Assembly: GCA_027297005.1 (NCBI GenBank)
Contig: JAPUIN010000080.1
Location: forward strand, 1 to 16,436
Direction of reading: 5' to 3'
From: Acidobacteriota bacterium
GTDB lineage: Bacteria; Acidobacteriota; Polarisedimenticolia; Gp22-AA2
Length of the DNA stretch: 16,436 nt
Below are positions 14,958 through 16,436 of this stretch, piece by piece (the first letter of the stretch is position 1; each line of letters starts with the position of its first letter). A model generated the notes under the pieces. It was not told where the DNA came from. It ran no database searches and saw nothing but the letters and a program-made list of their open reading frames with translations. The position numbers were made by a program, and so were the translations under genes.

Positions 14958-16154
14958 ATGAACAGAACACTGGTCCTCGTCGATCACGACTCTCGATCCC
15001 GCTCAGAGCTCAGGGATCGGATGCAGTCGGTCACTCCGCCCGACACCCAGGTCCTCGCCGGGGGGAGCCCGGAAGAGGCGCTCGGGATCCTTCACGGTCT
15101 AAGCGAACAGGATACGAGCATCGAGCTCGTCATCGCGCGGCATCCGATGCCGGGGATGTCCGGCACCCGTTTTCTGGAGATCGTTAGTGCGCAATTCCCC
15201 CTTGCGGGCCGCATCCTGCTCTCGGACACCCCCAGTCTCGAGGAAGCGGTCTGCGCCTTCAACAACACAGGGATCGACCGGTACATCCCGATGCCGTGGG
15301 ATCCCGAGGACGTCGAATTCACCGTCACGACCCTTCTCAGCCAGAGGGAGATGAAGCGTATCAACGAGCGGCTGCTCGTCGACCTCAAGGATCGAAACAG
15401 GGATCTGACGGCAGCGCTCGGCGATCTGGACCAAGCCCGGCACGATCTGGAGCGCTCCTACATTCAGACCATCGAGTCACTCGCTGTGGCTCTCGAGGCG
15501 AAGGATCGGTACACATCGGGCCATTCCCAGCGGGTCGCGCGCTTCGCCATTCTGATCGCGAGATCGCTCGGCCTGCCCAAGAAGGAAGTCAACATCATCG
15601 GGCAGGTCGCCCTCCTGCACGACATCGGGAAAATCGGCATGCTCGACAGGATTCTCAACAAGCCGACCAACCTCAACCCCGAAGAGCGTGAACTGGTGAA
15701 GGCACATCCGGTGATCGGGGCCCAGATTCTCGGGCCGGTGCACACTTTCAGCGAGCACATCGCCGGTATCAAACACCATCATGAGATGTACAACGGCACC
15801 GGCTACCCGGATCGGCTCCGCGGCCGCGAGATCCCGATCGCGGCACGCATTGTCTGCCTGGCCGATGCCTTCGATGCCATGACATCGACACGTCCTTATC
15901 GAGTCGGACTGCCCCTCGAGTTCGCCATGCGGGAGATGCAGAAAATGGCCGGGCGGCAGTTCTGCCCGGATTGCGTCGACGCATTCGTCAGGGTCCTCAA
16001 GACGAGTGGTGTCCTGGACGATTGCGGAAAGAAGCCGACGCCGGCCGCGCCGGAGCCGGCGGAAGCCGCCGCAGCCCTACCTGCAGCGGTCCCGTGCGAC
16101 GATCGTGAAGATGACGCAGGAGAAGACCCCGAAGGGGCCGCCCCGGCGGCCTGA
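14958..16154 (+). CDS. HD-GYP c-di-GMP phosphodiesterase with degenerate receiver domain
   Basis: This is probably a cytosolic enzyme hydrolysing cyclic di-GMP. The 398-residue product has a receiver-like domain (about 1-127), a helical, probably coiled-coil linker (128-172), an HD-GYP domain (about 173-350) and an Ala/Glu/Asp/Pro-rich tail (357-398). HD-GYP metal ligands are present: H189, H221-D222, H250, H274-H275 and D303, with K225 and GYP at 282-284. The signature reads HHEMYNGTGYP, with Asn where Asp is usual. In the receiver, the acidic pair D9/D11 remains, but the phospho-acceptor position is R61 (VIARHPMPGMSG) and the conserved Lys before Pro is M112. The ATG at 14958 is preceded by a weak GGGACGGA. 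A TTG at 14928 would add 10 non-conserved residues. Confidence 0.92.
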   Translation: MNRTLVLVDHDSRSRSELRDRMQSVTPPDTQVLAGGSPEEALGILHGLSEQDTSIELVIARHPMPGMSGTRFLEIVSAQFPLAGRILLSDTPSLEEAVCAFNNTGIDRYIPMPWDPEDVEFTVTTLLSQREMKRINERLLVDLKDRNRDLTAALGDLDQARHDLERSYIQTIESLAVALEAKDRYTSGHSQRVARFAILIARSLGLPKKEVNIIGQVALLHDIGKIGMLDRILNKPTNLNPEERELVKAHPVIGAQILGPVHTFSEHIAGIKHHHEMYNGTGYPDRLRGREIPIAARIVCLADAFDAMTSTRPYRVGLPLEFAMREMQKMAGRQFCPDCVDAFVRVLKTSGVLDDCGKKPTPAAPEPAEAAAALPAAVPCDDREDDAGEDPEGAAPAA

Positions 16155-16193
16155 GCCGGCCGAAGCTCGTCGATCCTACCGACCTGAGTGCTC

Positions 16194-16222
16194 TTGACCG
16201 TCCCGACCGTCTGATATAGAAT
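16194..16222 (+). promoter_or_regulatory. Sigma-70-type promoter of the ribbon-helix-helix gene
   Basis: TTGACC (16194-16199, 5 of 6) and TAGAAT (16217-16222, 5 of 6) are spaced by an ideal 17 bp. The predicted start is near 16227-16230, leaving a ~70-base leader before the ATG at 16299. The -10 box overlaps the left end of the long inverted repeat, so a protein bound to the repeat would block it. Two GACCGTC heptamers (16196-16202 and 16205-16211) lie across the -35 box and spacer. Confidence 0.7.
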
Positions 16223-16279
16223 CACTACGGTTATTATATAGATACTATATAGTATCGATATAAAATACCGTGGTGATTC
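16219..16279. repeat. 61-bp imperfect inverted repeat with 16-bp perfect core
   Basis: Left arm 16219-16248 and right arm 16249-16279 are inverted copies with four mismatches and one extra base, and no spacer. The centre is the perfect palindrome GATACTATATAGTATC (16241-16256), and the outer ends pair as GAATCAC/GTGATTC-like blocks plus ACGGT/ACCGT. It is strongly AT-rich in a GC-rich chromosome. It spans the -10 box, the predicted transcription start and most of the leader of the following gene. An extended operator for that protein is the leading idea. A transcribed hairpin or a mobile-element/attachment remnant are alternatives. It is not a classic terminator, as no T-run follows. Confidence 0.85.
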
Positions 16280-16298
16280 CCAATATGCTGAGGTCGGC

Positions 16299-16436
16299 AT
16301 GAGCAAGAAGATTCGTACCTTCACGGCCACCGATCAGGAGCTTGAGATGCTCGGGGTCATCGCGCGCTACCATGGGTTCTCTAAGAGCGCCACAGTCACA
16401 AGCCTGATCAAGAAGGAGTTCTGGCGACTGTTTCCC
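16299..16436 (+). CDS. Ribbon-helix-helix DNA-binding protein (3' partial)
   Basis: ATG 16299 with GAGG at 16290-16293 (5-base spacing) opens a frame that stays open to the window end; 46 residues are visible. The pattern fits an Arc/CopG/MetJ-type ribbon-helix-helix: a basic strand (KKIRTFTA, residues 3-10), helix A (about 12-24, DQELEMLGVIARY), a turn HGFSKS (25-30) and helix B (about 31-45, ending EFWRLF). Such proteins dimerise through the strand and bind operator DNA, often their own promoter; many are antitoxins or plasmid/phage regulators. It sits directly downstream of the promoter and the 61-bp inverted repeat. The C-terminus, length and any partner gene are beyond the window. Family call by eye. 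Confidence 0.7.
   Translation, partial: MSKKIRTFTATDQELEMLGVIARYHGFSKSATVTSLIKKEFWRLFP

Noticed and set aside
14928..14960. TTGACG at 14928-14933 as a -35 box for the HD-GYP gene
   Set aside because: No -10-like hexamer lies 16-19 bp downstream; the only TATGAA-like match is 23 bp away and overlaps the start codon.
15896..16330. 144-codon - strand open frame over the AT-rich island
   Set aside because: It runs antisense to the HD-GYP C-terminus and then across the promoter/inverted repeat, and its hydrophobic stretch is just the AT-rich palindrome translated.

Overview
The window looks like GC-rich chromosome from a Gram-negative-type (diderm) bacterium. It holds a full set of late-stage Kdo/lipid A/heptose lipopolysaccharide genes beside the conserved ribosomal-protein/RNA-polymerase cluster. 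The gene order secY-adk-map-infA-rpmJ-rpsM-rpsK-rpsD-rpoA-rplQ is the ancestral bacterial arrangement rather than the E. coli one. Several ribosomal proteins carry unusual low-complexity tails. I cannot name the phylum from the sequence alone; an uncultured or deep-branching lineage would fit, but that is inference.

Region 1 (1-9110, + strand) is the distal spc operon running into the alpha operon: rpsH (5' end cut off), rplF, rplR, rpsE, rpmD, rplO, secY, adk, map, infA, rpmJ, rpsM, rpsK, rpsD, rpoA, rplQ. The genes are tightly packed, with 4-base overlaps at rplO/secY and adk/map, and the run ends in a strong intrinsic terminator (9148-9174). It supplies the ribosome, initiation factor IF1, the Sec channel, removal of N-terminal methionine, adenylate balance and the RNA polymerase alpha subunit.

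Region 2 (14719 down to 9157, - strand) is a convergent six-gene LPS operon: waaA, lpxK, an lpxL-type acyltransferase, gmhB, rfaE1 (heptose kinase) and rfaE2 (heptose adenylyltransferase). All five junctions are 4-base ATGA/GTGA overlaps. A good sigma-70-type promoter sits so close to waaA that the transcript is predicted to be leaderless. The enzymes finish Kdo-lipid A and make ADP-heptose for the inner core. GmhA and the earlier Lpx enzymes are not in the window.

Region 3 (14720-16436, + strand) is accessory. A 237-bp divergent intergenic region holds a 15-bp-arm inverted repeat. It is followed by an HD-GYP c-di-GMP phosphodiesterase whose receiver domain has lost its phospho-acceptor Asp and conserved Lys. 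After that comes an AT-rich island with a sigma-70-type promoter overlapping a 61-bp imperfect inverted repeat (16219-16279), placed just ahead of a small ribbon-helix-helix DNA-binding protein that runs off the window. This promoter/palindrome/RHH module is the most likely uncharacterised regulatory system here.
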